A DNA stretch of 64,000 bases from Gallionella sp. GTDB lineage: Bacteria; Pseudomonadota; Gammaproteobacteria; Burkholderiales; Gallionellaceae. The notes beneath the pieces were generated by a model, which was given only the letters and a program-made list of their open reading frames with translations, was not told the origin of the DNA and did no database searches. Of the stretch, positions 46,788 through 57,271 are shown one piece after another. Positions within the stretch are counted from its first letter, which is position 1. Every line of letters begins with the position of its first letter. The stretch is taken from contig JAHEDW010000003.1 in the NCBI GenBank assembly GCA_024641025.1, forward strand, positions 24,625 to 88,624. Direction: 5' to 3'. A program made the translations under genes and the position numbers.

Positions 46788-47863
46788 CCATCGCGCAATG
46801 GCTTTCTCAGGATATAAGGTTCTTCAGTGTATTCAATTACATCACACTGCGGACCGTACTTTCTGCTATGACGGCGTTGGGAATATCCTTTCTGGTCGGA
46901 CCAAGAATGATCCGAAAGTTGACCGCCTACAAGATCGGACAGTCGGTGCGAAGTGATGGTCCTCAGACGCATCTGGTTAAAGCCGGAACACCCACCATGG
47001 GTGGTGCGCTAATTCTGATCTCAATCGCTATTACTACCTTTTTGTGGGGTGATTTGCACAATCAATATGTATGGGTGGTTTTGCTCGCCACGATGGGATT
47101 TGGAGTGATCGGTTGGGTGGATGATTTCCGTAAGGTCGTGTATCGCAATCCCAAAGGGCTTTCTGCAAAAGCCAAAATGTTATGGCAGTCTATCATTGCA
47201 CTGGCCATCGGCATCTATTTGTGGAGTAGCGCCAGTCTTCCTGCTCACACCGAACTTATTGTCCCCTTTTTTAAATTCCTCATATTTCCCCTTTCTGCTT
47301 TGTCATTTATCGTGCTGACATATTTTGTAATTGTCGGAACCAGCAATGCAGTGAACTTGACCGATGGCTTGGACGGCTTGGCGATTATGCCTACTGTGCT
47401 GGTGAGTGGTGCACTGGCATTGTTTGCTTACGTGGCAGGAAATGCTGTCTTTTCAAAATATCTCGGTGTGCCATATATACCCGGCGCGGGCGAACTGGCT
47501 GTCTTTTGTGGTGCTATCTCTGGTGCTGGACTTGCCTTTTTGTGGTTCAACGCATATCCCGCAGAGGTATTCATGGGCGACGTTGGTGCGCTTGCACTTG
47601 GAGCGGCACTAGGTACGGTGGCAGTTATTGTGCGTCAGGAATTGGTGCTGTTCATCATGGGTGGAGTGTTCGTTGTCGAAGCTGTTTCGGTGATGATCCA
47701 GGTTGCCTCGTTCAAGTTGACAGGGAAGCGAGTATTTCGAATGGCGCCGCTGCATCACCATTATGAATTGAAAGGTTGGAAAGAGACGCAGGTGGTCGTG
47801 CGCTTCTGGATCATTACGATATTGCTGGTATTGCTGGGTCTGGCGACCCTCAAGTTGAGGTAA
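46778..47863 (+). CDS. mraY: phospho-MurNAc-pentapeptide translocase MraY
   Basis: A 361-residue polytopic membrane enzyme making lipid I on undecaprenyl phosphate. Typical segments are [20 protein letters not shown], the catalytic Asp-rich loop [26 protein letters not shown] and the His motif [13 protein letters not shown]. About ten transmembrane segments are visible. It overlaps murF; murD follows after 52 bases. Confidence 0.97.
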   Translation: MLLAIAQWLSQDIRFFSVFNYITLRTVLSAMTALGISFLVGPRMIRKLTAYKIGQSVRSDGPQTHLVKAGTPTMGGALILISIAITTFLWGDLHNQYVWVVLLATMGFGVIGWVDDFRKVVYRNPKGLSAKAKMLWQSIIALAIGIYLWSSASLPAHTELIVPFFKFLIFPLSALSFIVLTYFVIVGTSNAVNLTDGLDGLAIMPTVLVSGALALFAYVAGNAVFSKYLGVPYIPGAGELAVFCGAISGAGLAFLWFNAYPAEVFMGDVGALALGAALGTVAVIVRQELVLFIMGGVFVVEAVSVMIQVASFKLTGKRVFRMAPLHHHYELKGWKETQVVVRFWIITILLVLLGLATLKLR

Positions 47864-47915
47864 TCGTTTTGGGACAAGTGAGAAAGCAAATAACGCGGGC
47901 GACGGGGAGGACTAT

Positions 47916-49364
47916 ATGAGTTCATCGAAAGAATTGGCGACACCAAAGGATATTGCCGGGCCTGTTGAAGTTCATGTTGGCAAGCCCCCCCATAATGGCA
48001 AATCCGTGCTGGTGCTGGGACTTGGTGAAACCGGGTTGTCCATGGTGCGCTGGCTCAGTGCTCAAAGAGCCCAATTGAGGGTTGCAGATACTCGAATCGA
48101 GCCGCCAGGCCTTTCCGAGATTGGGCAGTATGTCGCATCAGAACAAATCTATTGCGGGAATTTTAACGATGCACTGTTTGAAGGCATTGAGCTGATCGCA
48201 ATAAGCCCAGGGGTTCCATTGCGTGATCCGGCAGTGGCAAAAGCTGTCGCCCGAGGTATCGAAGTGGTTGGAGATGTCGAGTTGTTTGCGCAATCCTTAC
48301 CGAAGGATAACCGCCCACACATTCTCGCCATAACAGGAGCGAACGGCAAAACCACAGTCACCAGTATGGTGGAGCATCTGTGCAAGGCAGCAGGAAAGGA
48401 TGCAGTAGCTGCAGGAAACATCTCACCTGCCGTACTGGACGTTGTGTTAGAGCGTGGCGTCAACCAGCCTGAGGTTTGGGTCCTGGAGCTATCCAGCTTT
48501 CAGCTAGAAACCACCAACAGTCTAAACGCAGATGCCGCAACAGTATTGAACATAAGTGAAGATCATCTCGATCGATATGCTGATATGGATGAATATATTG
48601 CTGCCAAGGCAAGAATATTTTCCGGTTGCAGCGTGCAGGTCTTGAACCGTGATGATGATCGCAGCATGAACATGGCGAGAAATGATTGCAAGATCATTAC
48701 ATTCGGATTGAGTTTACCTGAGTCAGAGAATGATTTCGGCATCGAGCGCGCTGATGGAGAGATCTGGTTGGTGCAAGGCAGGCAGCGATTGCTTAAAGCC
48801 AGCGAGTTGCAGTTGGTCGGCATGCATAATGTGGCTAATGCACTTGCTGCATTGGCCTTGAGTCGGGCTATAGATTTTCCTATGCCTGTACTGATTGATG
48901 CATTGCGAAGCTTCAAGGGGTTGCCGCATCGCGTCGAACGCGTGGCTGAAATCGAAGGCATCTCGTATTACGATGATTCCAAGGGTACAAATGTAGGTGC
49001 GACCATCGCAGCCCTTCAGGGATTGGGATGCAAGTCTGTTTTGATTGCCGGAGGTGAAGGAAAGGGACAGGATTTTACGCCACTTAATCCGGCAGTCTCA
49101 CAAAACGCACGCGCAGTGGTATTGATTGGGCGTGATGCACCGCTGATTGCATCAGCACTTAATGGTTCAGGTGTGGATGTGCTTCATGCAGTGGATATGA
49201 GCGATGCCGTGCAGCTCGCTTCTAGATTGGCTCAAAGTGGAGATGCAGTATTGTTGTCTCCTGCCTGTGCAAGTTTTGATATGTTCCGTAATTACGAACA
49301 TCGTGCAGAGGTGTTTGTAGAGGCAGTGCAAAGGATGACCAAGGAGAAATCGTGGTCTCATTAG
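47916..49364 (+). CDS. murD: UDP-MurNAc-L-Ala:D-Glu ligase MurD
   Basis: A 482-residue Mur ligase. The Rossmann-like start VLVLGLGETGLSMVRWL begins only at about residue 32; E. coli MurD (438) starts near there, so the first 30 residues are a polar extension. ATP loop AITGANGKTTVTSMVEHL and YDDSKGTNVGATIAAL are intact. GGGGAGG lies five bases before the ATG and supports the long form. The 3' end overlaps the ftsW GTG by 13 bases. Confidence 0.95.
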   Translation: MSSSKELATPKDIAGPVEVHVGKPPHNGKSVLVLGLGETGLSMVRWLSAQRAQLRVADTRIEPPGLSEIGQYVASEQIYCGNFNDALFEGIELIAISPGVPLRDPAVAKAVARGIEVVGDVELFAQSLPKDNRPHILAITGANGKTTVTSMVEHLCKAAGKDAVAAGNISPAVLDVVLERGVNQPEVWVLELSSFQLETTNSLNADAATVLNISEDHLDRYADMDEYIAAKARIFSGCSVQVLNRDDDRSMNMARNDCKIITFGLSLPESENDFGIERADGEIWLVQGRQRLLKASELQLVGMHNVANALAALALSRAIDFPMPVLIDALRSFKGLPHRVERVAEIEGISYYDDSKGTNVGATIAALQGLGCKSVLIAGGEGKGQDFTPLNPAVSQNARAVVLIGRDAPLIASALNGSGVDVLHAVDMSDAVQLASRLAQSGDAVLLSPACASFDMFRNYEHRAEVFVEAVQRMTKEKSWSH

Positions 49365-50623
49365 CCCGTTCAACTAACTCAATCAAGCTGGGCAAACTGC
49401 TGTCGAAAAGACGCAAAGATGATTTGTCCAAAAAAGCGACTGCCCGCGGATTCAATTCTTACCCCTCCGCTGTCAAGTCACGCATGCGGCCTTCCCATGC
49501 ACAATTTGACGAATTACTGATCTGGGTTTTGATAGGTCTTCTCACGCTTGGCCTGGTGATGGTGTATTCCTCTTCGATAGCTACTGCAGAGGCGAATAAA
49601 TTCACTGGATATCAGCCTTCCTTCTATTTGCTCCGACATGGAATGAACATAACAATCGGATTGATTGCCGGCTTGTTCATATTCCAGGTGCCGGTCCAAA
49701 ACTGGCAACGCTACGCTCCCTTCCTGTTTCTGTTCGGCGTGGCATTGCTGGTGTTAGTGCTCATTCCGGGTATCGGGCGAGAGGTAAATCATAGTCGCCG
49801 TTGGTTGCCGTTGTTCATCATCAACCTTCAACCTTCAGAGCTGATGAAACTGTTCGCGGTCCTGTATGCCGCCGATTACACGGTGCGCAAGGCAAAAATC
49901 AAACATCTGTTCTTCAAGGCCTTCGTGCCGATGCTAATAGTGATGGCATTGATTGGAACCCTATTGTTGCTGGAACCGGATATGGGCGCTTTGGTGGTAA
50001 TTTGCGCGATTGCACTGGCAACTTTGTGGCTGGGAGGTTTCAATCTTGCGGTCTTCGCAGGCTTGATTGTTTCTTTGCCGTTGCTTTTCGCTGCAATGAC
50101 GATATATGCGCCCTACCGAATGCAGCGTGTCATAGGTTTCATGGACCCATGGGCTGATCCCTTTGGTAAAGGCTATCAATTGAGCCACGCGCTGATCGCC
50201 TTTGGTCGAGGGGAATGGCTTGGTGTGGGGTTGGGTGGCAGCGTGGAAAAGTTGTTCTACCTTCCGGAAGCTCACACTGACTTCCTAATGGCGGTAATTG
50301 CTGAAGAATTAGGATTGGTCGGGGTAACTGCAGTGATCATGTTATTCGCACTTCTGGTAGTACGTGCGCTTCAGATCGGCCGTCAGGCAGCCTATCTTGA
50401 TCGGAATTTTTCAGCTTTGGTAGCACAAGGCATAGGTGTATGGATCGGGGCCCAGGCAATGATCAATATAGGTGTGAACATGGGAGTGTTACCGACCAAG
50501 GGGCTAACTTTGCCATTTTTGAGCTTTGGAGGAAGTGGCATGCTCGTGAATTGTGCTGCAGCGGCTTTGTTGCTGAGGGTGGATTATGAGAATCGGCGAA
50601 TCGCAAGGGGTCAGTCGGTATGA
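49352..50623 (+). CDS. ftsW: septal peptidoglycan glycosyltransferase FtsW
   Basis: A 423-residue SEDS protein polymerising lipid II at the septum with FtsI. Ten transmembrane segments are expected; key segments are RRWLPLFIINLQPSELMKL, LLEPDMGALVVICAIA with the catalytic-site Asp, GQ-free YQLSHALIAFGRGEWLGVGL and PFLSFGGSGMLVNCAA. A basic, Ser/Lys/Arg-rich cytoplasmic tail of about 50 residues precedes the first helix. I kept the GTG at 49352 because AAGGAG lies 6 bases upstream; a later ATG (49484) has no ribosome binding site. Confidence 0.95.
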   Translation: MVSLARSTNSIKLGKLLSKRRKDDLSKKATARGFNSYPSAVKSRMRPSHAQFDELLIWVLIGLLTLGLVMVYSSSIATAEANKFTGYQPSFYLLRHGMNITIGLIAGLFIFQVPVQNWQRYAPFLFLFGVALLVLVLIPGIGREVNHSRRWLPLFIINLQPSELMKLFAVLYAADYTVRKAKIKHLFFKAFVPMLIVMALIGTLLLLEPDMGALVVICAIALATLWLGGFNLAVFAGLIVSLPLLFAAMTIYAPYRMQRVIGFMDPWADPFGKGYQLSHALIAFGRGEWLGVGLGGSVEKLFYLPEAHTDFLMAVIAEELGLVGVTAVIMLFALLVVRALQIGRQAAYLDRNFSALVAQGIGVWIGAQAMINIGVNMGVLPTKGLTLPFLSFGGSGMLVNCAAAALLLRVDYENRRIARGQSV

Positions 50624-50740
50624 GCCACCCCATGATTATAACTAAGTGCGCTGCTGGTAGATTCATATTTGTTTATGAACTAACACATGCATCGAACACA
50701 TCCATCTCCCACGAAAATGGACAAGATATGGAAACTAGAC

Positions 50741-51853
50741 ATGTCTAGGTCGATATTGATTATGGCGGGCGGTACAGGCGGACACATTTTCCCCGCACTC
50801 GCTGTGGCAGACTGCCTGCGAGCTAGAGGTTGGCGGGTGACCTGGCTAGGTGCGCCACATAGTATGGAAGCCGAGTTGATACCAAAACATGGTTACGAAA
50901 TGGCCTGGGTGCGTTTTTCCGGTCTGCGCGGCAAAGGTGTTATTCGTAAGCTGATGTTGCCTGTCAACCTGTTGGTAGCCCTGTGGCAAAGTGCTGCCGC
51001 AATACTCCGCCATCGGCCCGATGTGGTTCTGGGGATGGGTGGCTATATCACTTTTCCTGGCGGAATGATGGCTGCAATGCTACGTCGTCCGCTGGTGATC
51101 CACGAGCAAAATTCCATAGCAGGATTGAGCAATAAGGCCCTGGCGCGATTTTCCCAAAGGATATTGAGCGGCTTCCCTGAAGTTTTGCCAAGGGCGATAT
51201 GGTGCGGCAATCCGGTACGCAGTGACATCGCCGCATTACCCGAACCCAAGCAAAGATATGCAGCGCACGCAGGCAGGTCGAATGTCCTGGTGCTGGGCGG
51301 CAGTCTGGGAGCAAAAGCGCTTAATGAAATTGTTCCGCTGGCACTCGCGTTACTGCGCAAGGGTGTAGACGAATCATCGCGGGGACTGTCGGAAGCTGTT
51401 CAGCTAAATGTGGTTCATCAAACCGGGAAGCAGCATTTTGCAGCGGTTACGCAATCTTATCGGCAAGCCGGTGTGCAAGCCGACATCAAGCCGTTCATAG
51501 ATGAAATGGCGAAGCAATACGGCAAAGCCGACCTGGTGATATGTCGCGCCGGCGCACTGACTGTAGCGGAAATTGCTGCAGCTGGGGTTGCGAGCATATT
51601 GATCCCGTTCCCGTTCGCGGTGGACGATCACCAGACATACAACGCACGTTTCTTGAGTGAACGGGGTGCGGCACGATTGCTGCCGCAGAGCGATCTGAGC
51701 GCTGAAAAACTTGCTCAGATTCTGCGGGATTTGCTAGATGGTGAGCATGGAAAGGAAAAATTACTAGCAATGGCGCTTCAAGCACGTAGCGTTGCCAAGC
51801 CTGATGCCACGATGAAAGTCTCCGAAATCTGCTCGGAATTGGCAGGATCATGA
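50741..51853 (+). CDS. murG: UDP-GlcNAc:lipid I N-acetylglucosaminyltransferase MurG
   Basis: A 370-residue GT-B enzyme that turns lipid I into lipid II on the inner face of the membrane. The N-terminal loop [47 protein letters not shown] and [15 protein letters not shown] are diagnostic. GGAA seven bases before the ATG at 50741 supports this start; an in-frame ATG at 50687 adds 18 unconserved residues. A 117-base gap separates it from ftsW. Its stop overlaps murC (ATGA). Confidence 0.96.
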   Translation: MSRSILIMAGGTGGHIFPALAVADCLRARGWRVTWLGAPHSMEAELIPKHGYEMAWVRFSGLRGKGVIRKLMLPVNLLVALWQSAAAILRHRPDVVLGMGGYITFPGGMMAAMLRRPLVIHEQNSIAGLSNKALARFSQRILSGFPEVLPRAIWCGNPVRSDIAALPEPKQRYAAHAGRSNVLVLGGSLGAKALNEIVPLALALLRKGVDESSRGLSEAVQLNVVHQTGKQHFAAVTQSYRQAGVQADIKPFIDEMAKQYGKADLVICRAGALTVAEIAAAGVASILIPFPFAVDDHQTYNARFLSERGAARLLPQSDLSAEKLAQILRDLLDGEHGKEKLLAMALQARSVAKPDATMKVSEICSELAGS

Positions 51854-53301
51854 AACACAAGGTCAAACATATTCATTTCGTAGGTATCGGTGGTTCAGGA
51901 ATGAACGGAATCGCTGAAGTGCTGCTTAACCTCGGTTTTCAGGTAAGTGGTTCCGACATCGCGTCGAATGCTGCTACCAAGCGTCTAAAGAAACTGGGTG
52001 CGACTTTGTATCTAGGGCATGCCGAGCAGAATCTGACCAATGCGGACGCTGTCGTAGTTTCTACCGCTGTCAAGGAGGACAACCCTGAAGTTCAGGCTGC
52101 ACGTACACGTCATATTCCTGTTGTACCGCGAGCGATGATGCTGGCCGAATTGATGCGATTGCGTCAGGGTATTGCGGTTGCTGGAACCCACGGAAAGACA
52201 ACAACGACATCCCTGACCGCCAGTGTGCTGGCCAAAGGTGGCTTTGACCCGACATTTGTCATCGGTGGCAAGCTAAACAGCAGTGGTACGAATGCCAAGC
52301 TCGGTACAGGAGAATTTATCGTAGTGGAGGCTGACGAGTCGGATGCATCGTTCCTGCACTTGCAACCAATACTCGCAGTGATCACAAACATTGATGCTGA
52401 TCATATGGAAACTTACGGCCATGATTTTGCCAGACTCAAGCAGGCTTTCGTGGATTTTGTCGAGCATCTGCCCTTCTATGGGAGGGTGATGTTGTGTGTG
52501 GACGATGCCAATGTGAGAGAAATCCTGCCGCGCATCAGCAAGCCAGTGACAACTTACGGTTTCAGTGAGGACGCCCAGATCAGAGCTGTCAATGTTCGAC
52601 ACAAGGGCGGTCAGATGAGCTTTACTGCGCAATGCAGGCAGAACGGCATACCGAAGGACTTGGACATCACTCTTAATCTTGCCGGGATGCACAACGTGCT
52701 AAATGCCCTGGCGGCAGTTGCTGTTGCATTGGAGGTAGGGGTGCCGAGCAATGCGATCATCGCTGCGCTGGAAGAATTTGAAGGCGTAGGGAGACGTTTT
52801 CAAAATTACGGCGATGTGCGACTGACTGATGGCGGTAGCTTCACACTGATCGATGATTACGGACACCATCCGGCTGAAATGGCAGCCACACTTGAAGCAG
52901 TTCGCGGTGCGTTTCCTGAAAGGCGTCTGGTGTTGGCGTTTCAGCCACATCGTTATACGCGCACCCGCGACTTGTTCGAAGACTTTGTAAAAGTATTGTG
53001 CAGTGTTGATGTTCTGGTGCTGACTGAAGTTTATGCAGCTGGTGAGCAACCTATCGTTGCGGCTGATGGTCGCGCGCTGATGCATGCCTTGCGAGTCGCT
53101 GGTCAGAGCGAAGCGGTTTTCATCGAACATTTCTCTGACATGCAAAAAGCAATCATGCAAATGGCTCTGGATGGCGACGTGGTCGTCACCATGGGCGCTG
53201 GATCAATAGGTAATCTACCCAACTCATTGATGGGAAGAAGCGAAGGGGATCCGACCGGGAAAGTCCCTGCCATGCAAGCGCAGCGTTTGGGTGAGTCATG
53301 A
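51850..53301 (+). CDS. murC: UDP-MurNAc:L-alanine ligase MurC
   Basis: A 483-residue Mur ligase for the first amino acid of the stem. It begins with [19 protein letters not shown], has the ATP loop [50 protein letters not shown] and [17 protein letters not shown]. It overlaps murG and murB by four bases each, so murG-murC-murB-ddl should be translated as a coupled series. Confidence 0.97.
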   Translation: MKHKVKHIHFVGIGGSGMNGIAEVLLNLGFQVSGSDIASNAATKRLKKLGATLYLGHAEQNLTNADAVVVSTAVKEDNPEVQAARTRHIPVVPRAMMLAELMRLRQGIAVAGTHGKTTTTSLTASVLAKGGFDPTFVIGGKLNSSGTNAKLGTGEFIVVEADESDASFLHLQPILAVITNIDADHMETYGHDFARLKQAFVDFVEHLPFYGRVMLCVDDANVREILPRISKPVTTYGFSEDAQIRAVNVRHKGGQMSFTAQCRQNGIPKDLDITLNLAGMHNVLNALAAVAVALEVGVPSNAIIAALEEFEGVGRRFQNYGDVRLTDGGSFTLIDDYGHHPAEMAATLEAVRGAFPERRLVLAFQPHRYTRTRDLFEDFVKVLCSVDVLVLTEVYAAGEQPIVAADGRALMHALRVAGQSEAVFIEHFSDMQKAIMQMALDGDVVVTMGAGSIGNLPNSLMGRSEGDPTGKVPAMQAQRLGES

Positions 53302-54227
53302 ATATGGCTGAGTTTAACCATCTAGCCAATTCGACGCTGCGCGGCACGATGCGCGTCCAGGTCGATATGCGCAAACATACCAGTTGGCGTGCTGGCGGGG
53401 TAGCGGAACGTATGTACAAACCGGCTGACCTGGAAGACCTACTGGTGTTTTTGCGCAGCATGCCTGTAGACGAGCCACTGTATGCAGTCGGATTAGGGAG
53501 CAATCTGCTGGTTCGCGATGGTGGATTACGCGGGACGGTATTGTTGATGCATAGCGCATTGAACCATTTACGCCTTGAAAAGGATGGCAGTGTTTATGTG
53601 GAAGCCGGTGTGCCAGGCGCGAAATTGGCTCGATTTGCGGCGTCGCACGATTTAAGCGGAGCGGAGTTCTTTGCTGGAATTCCTGGAACGATTGGCGGGA
53701 TGTTGGCGATGAATGCTGGTTGCTATGGCAGCGAGACTTGGGGAAAGGTGCTGAGAGTAATGACAGTTAACCGTCAAGGGAAAGTGCATGTGCGGCCTGC
53801 AGCAGATTATGAGATCGGCTATCGCCACGTTGTGTTGCACGAAGGTAGTGAGGAATGGTTTGTCGCCGCCTGGCTATTATTTAGCCGCGGGGAAGGTTCA
53901 CTCGCGCGAAATGGGATTAAGGAATTGTTGAGCAAGCGCATTGCCAGTCAACCTTTGAATTTACCAAATGCTGGCTCGGTATTCCGAAATCCTCCTGGAG
54001 ACCATGCAGCAAGGCTGATCGAACTTTGCGGATTGAAAGGAAAGCGCTTAGGCGCAGCGCAAGTATCCGAAAAACATGCCAATTTTATTGTGAATGTGGG
54101 CAATGCCAGTGCAGCAGATATTGAACAATTGATAAATGAGGTTCAGAGCGAGGTAGAGCAGCGCACCGGCGTGAGATTGCAATGTGAAGTGCGCATTATT
54201 GGCGAGCTTAAACAATCTACTGATTGA
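53298..54227 (+). CDS. murB: UDP-N-acetylenolpyruvoylglucosamine reductase MurB
   Basis: A 309-residue type II-like MurB reducing the enolpyruvyl group with NADPH and FAD. Marks are [39 protein letters not shown], and the C-terminal [19 protein letters not shown] with the Ser proton donor and [18 protein letters not shown]. The absence of the long Tyr loop found in E. coli MurB and the length near 300 suggest the shorter type. Starts by ATGA overlap with murC. Confidence 0.95.
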   Translation: MNMAEFNHLANSTLRGTMRVQVDMRKHTSWRAGGVAERMYKPADLEDLLVFLRSMPVDEPLYAVGLGSNLLVRDGGLRGTVLLMHSALNHLRLEKDGSVYVEAGVPGAKLARFAASHDLSGAEFFAGIPGTIGGMLAMNAGCYGSETWGKVLRVMTVNRQGKVHVRPAADYEIGYRHVVLHEGSEEWFVAAWLLFSRGEGSLARNGIKELLSKRIASQPLNLPNAGSVFRNPPGDHAARLIELCGLKGKRLGAAQVSEKHANFIVNVGNASAADIEQLINEVQSEVEQRTGVRLQCEVRIIGELKQSTD

Positions 54228-54232
54228 AAGAG

Positions 54233-55186
54233 ATGGCTATTCAAACGACAGATCCGCAAGCTTCAAGCAAAAATCCCGCATCCTTCGGAAAGGTAGCGGT
54301 GTTGCTAGGCGGACGCTCTGCTGAACGCGAAGTGTCACTAAAGAGTGGTGCTGCAGTTCTGGCTGCATTGCAACGCAGTGGCGTCGATGCACATTCATTC
54401 GATCCTGCTGAAAAAAATCTTCAGTTGCTTGTCGATGATGGATTTGATCGCGCCTTCATTGCGCTGCATGGACGATTTGGTGAGGACGGTACGGTGCAAG
54501 GAGCGCTTGAGTTATTAGGTGTCCCTTACACCGGCAGCGGTGTGCTTGCTTCCGCGCTCGGTATGGATAAGTGGCGCACCAAGCTGGTGTGGCAAGCGGC
54601 GAAACTGCCAGTGCCTGATTACGTTTTGCTCGATCAGGACAGTAATTGGAATGCTGTTGCTCAACAGTTGGGATTGCCGCTGTTCGTAAAACCTGCCAAT
54701 GAAGGTTCAAGCGTGGGTATCAGCAAAGTAAAAACTCTTGATGAATTGCCTGGCGCGTATCGAGCGGCATATATACACGACAAACTGGTACTTGCTGAAA
54801 GCTATGTCGGTGGCGGCGAATATACTGTTGCAATCCTTGGTGAGCAGGCGTTGCCGGTGATCAAAATCGAACCGGCAAATGAGTTTTATGACTATGAGGC
54901 GAAATACCTTAGCAACAAAACGCGCTATCTGTGTCCTAGCGGATTAAGTGTTGCTCAAGAGACCGAAATGCAACGGCTGGCTAAGCGATCCTTCGCTTTG
55001 ATTGGGGGACAGGGTTGGGGTCGAATCGATTTTCTGATGGACGAGGCAGGAACCCTTTTTTTGCTTGAGGCGAACACCTCTCCCGGAATGACCGATCACA
55101 GTCTCGTACCTATGGCTGCTCGCCAGTCTGGGATGAGTTTTGAACAGCTTGTGCTGCGCGTTCTGGAGCTTGCACATGTGGGATAA
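54233..55186 (+). CDS. ddl: D-alanine-D-alanine ligase
   Basis: A 317-residue ATP-grasp enzyme. [73 protein letters not shown] and [18 protein letters not shown] are all present. The ATG at 54233 is preceded closely by GAAAGAG; a TTG at 54224 would overlap the murB stop but is a poorer start. ftsQ begins 11 bases before its end. Confidence 0.95.
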   Translation: MAIQTTDPQASSKNPASFGKVAVLLGGRSAEREVSLKSGAAVLAALQRSGVDAHSFDPAEKNLQLLVDDGFDRAFIALHGRFGEDGTVQGALELLGVPYTGSGVLASALGMDKWRTKLVWQAAKLPVPDYVLLDQDSNWNAVAQQLGLPLFVKPANEGSSVGISKVKTLDELPGAYRAAYIHDKLVLAESYVGGGEYTVAILGEQALPVIKIEPANEFYDYEAKYLSNKTRYLCPSGLSVAQETEMQRLAKRSFALIGGQGWGRIDFLMDEAGTLFLLEANTSPGMTDHSLVPMAARQSGMSFEQLVLRVLELAHVG

Positions 55187-55904
55187 CGATGTCTTGTTAC
55201 GCAATATTGCAGACACTCTGTTGGCCTTTTGTGCAATCGCTGTAGTGATTGGCGCTGGAATTTACCTGTTGAATCTGCCGGGGACGTTCCCATTGCGCAG
55301 CGTAAGCTTGAACGCAGCTCCACAAAACGTTTCACCTGAACAGGTGCTGCAAATATTGCGTACCGAGACAAAGGGCAATCTTGTCACTGTGGATATTGAT
55401 CACTTGAGACGCTCCTTGGAGCAGTTGCCGTGGGTGCGCAGAGTCAGCATCCGTCGCGGGTTTCCTGGTCAATTAACCGTGCAACTTGAAGAGCATCAGG
55501 TATTGGCGCGATGGAACAATATCGGATTGGTGAATCGTCAGGGGGAGATCTTTGTGGCGGATGCCAAGCTGGTATTACCGAGTTTCATAGGTCCGGAAGG
55601 TTCTTCTGCCGAGGTGACGCAGCGCTATGTAGAGTTCAGCCAGCAACTTGAAGCTCTTGAGTTGCATGCAATCCAGTTGGCCCTGTCTCCTCGCCATGCC
55701 TGGCAATTACGCCTGAGCAACGGAATGCTGCTGGAACTTGGACGCGATGATGTGCTACGGCGGTTGGCGAGATTTGTGGCTGTATATCCATACAGCCTTC
55801 AGGCTGGGGGCGAAGTGCAGGGTGCAGATAGAAAGGTGTCATATGTGGATTTGCGTTATCGCAACGGATTTTCCGTCAAGCGTGTTGCAACTGTTAAAGG
55901 GTAG
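55176..55904 (+). CDS. ftsQ: cell division protein FtsQ
   Basis: A 242-residue bitopic protein with a short cytoplasmic head, one helix (about 12-34: [19 protein letters not shown]), then the POTRA domain from [10 protein letters not shown] to [13 protein letters not shown] and the beta domain ending in [14 protein letters not shown]. FtsQ links early and late divisome proteins through FtsBL. The ATG at 55176 has GGAG eight bases upstream and overlaps ddl by 11 bases. Confidence 0.94.
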   Translation: MWDNDVLLRNIADTLLAFCAIAVVIGAGIYLLNLPGTFPLRSVSLNAAPQNVSPEQVLQILRTETKGNLVTVDIDHLRRSLEQLPWVRRVSIRRGFPGQLTVQLEEHQVLARWNNIGLVNRQGEIFVADAKLVLPSFIGPEGSSAEVTQRYVEFSQQLEALELHAIQLALSPRHAWQLRLSNGMLLELGRDDVLRRLARFVAVYPYSLQAGGEVQGADRKVSYVDLRYRNGFSVKRVATVKG

Positions 55905-55982
55905 ATCAGAGGATATGGAATTGATTATCAAGAATGTATGTCTTGTCTTATGTCCCAAGCCTTCTGACAAGGAGCGCAGGTA

Positions 55983-57218
55983 ATGAGTAGAAACAGGGAA
56001 ACAAAAAATCTGGTAGTCGGACTTGACATCGGAACTTCAAAAATCGTGGTTATCGTCGGCGAGATCAAGCCAGATAGCATGCTGGAAGTGATCGGCATGG
56101 GGATGCATGAGTCGTCTGGAATGAAGAAGGGCATGGTGGTAAATATCGAGGCAACCGTGGGGTCAATCCAGCGCGCCCTGGAAGAAGCCGAGTTGATGGC
56201 TGATTGCAAGATTCGCGAAGTCTATACGGGTATCGCCGGGAGCCATATTCGAAGCATCAATTCGCGCGGCATGGTTAAGATCAAGGAAAAGGAAGTGGTG
56301 CATGCCGATATCGAAAGGGTTGTCGAGACTGCCAGCTCAATAAGCCTACCGAGCGATCAACAGATCCTGCACATCCTCGAGCAAGAATTCAGTATAGACG
56401 GCCAGGATGGCATAAAGAAACCGTTAGGAATGAGCGGGATGCGTCTTGACGTAGAAGTGCACATCGTCAGCGGTGCCGTATCAGCCGTGCAGAACATCAT
56501 GAAATGTATCCATCGTTGTGGACTGGAAGTCAACGAGCTGATTCTTCAGCCTCTGGCTTCTAGCAAAGCTGTGCTTGAGGATGATGAAAAGGAATTGGGC
56601 GTGTGCCTCGTCGACATTGGCGGCGGAACCACAGATATCGCTGTCTTTACTGGCGGAGCGATAAGGCATACCGCAGTTATACCGATCGCTGGCGACCAGA
56701 TCACCAATGATATCGCAATGGCGTTGCGTACTCCAACGCAGGATGCCGAGGACATCAAGATCAAGCATGGCTGTGCTTTGCGGCAACTGGCGGATAGCGG
56801 TTCTCTCGAGGTGCCCGGCGTGGGTGAAAGGGGACCGCGGATGCTGTCGCGCCAAACGCTTGCCGAGGTGATTGAGCCGCGCGTCGAGGAATTGTATTCG
56901 CTCGTGCAGCAAGAGCTACGCCGCAGCGGTTTCGAAGAATTACTTTCGTCGGGAATCGTGATTACCGGTGGCAGCAGCGCAATGCAAGGCATGGTCGAGT
57001 TAGGCGAGGAAATATTCCATCTGCCTGTTCGGCTGGGTGTCCCGAAATATGTCGGTGGATTGTCAGATGTCGTGAAAACACCGCGTATGGCAACTGGGGT
57101 TGGATTGTTATTGTACGGTCTGGAACACCATTACCGAGAGGAAGAAACACGAATGCAATCGAATTCATTTGGTGATGTGTTGGCAAGAATGAAAAACTGG
57201 TTTCAGGGAAATTTTTGA
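55983..57218 (+). CDS. ftsA: cell division protein FtsA
   Basis: A 411-residue actin-like ATPase that tethers FtsZ to the membrane. The phosphate loop is VVGLDIGTSKIVVIVG, with CLVDIGGGTTDIAVFTGGAI and GIVITGGSSAMQGMVEL later, and the C-terminal amphipathic helix is FGDVLARMKNWFQGNF. AAGGAG precedes the ATG. A 78-base gap after ftsQ holds a 22-codon ORF ending on the ftsA start; see the finding. Confidence 0.97.
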   Translation: MSRNRETKNLVVGLDIGTSKIVVIVGEIKPDSMLEVIGMGMHESSGMKKGMVVNIEATVGSIQRALEEAELMADCKIREVYTGIAGSHIRSINSRGMVKIKEKEVVHADIERVVETASSISLPSDQQILHILEQEFSIDGQDGIKKPLGMSGMRLDVEVHIVSGAVSAVQNIMKCIHRCGLEVNELILQPLASSKAVLEDDEKELGVCLVDIGGGTTDIAVFTGGAIRHTAVIPIAGDQITNDIAMALRTPTQDAEDIKIKHGCALRQLADSGSLEVPGVGERGPRMLSRQTLAEVIEPRVEELYSLVQQELRRSGFEELLSSGIVITGGSSAMQGMVELGEEIFHLPVRLGVPKYVGGLSDVVKTPRMATGVGLLLYGLEHHYREEETRMQSNSFGDVLARMKNWFQGNF

Positions 57219-57271
57219 TATTTGCGAGTTGGATTCAGGGCTGATTTTGAAATTACGAAAAGGAGACGGCG

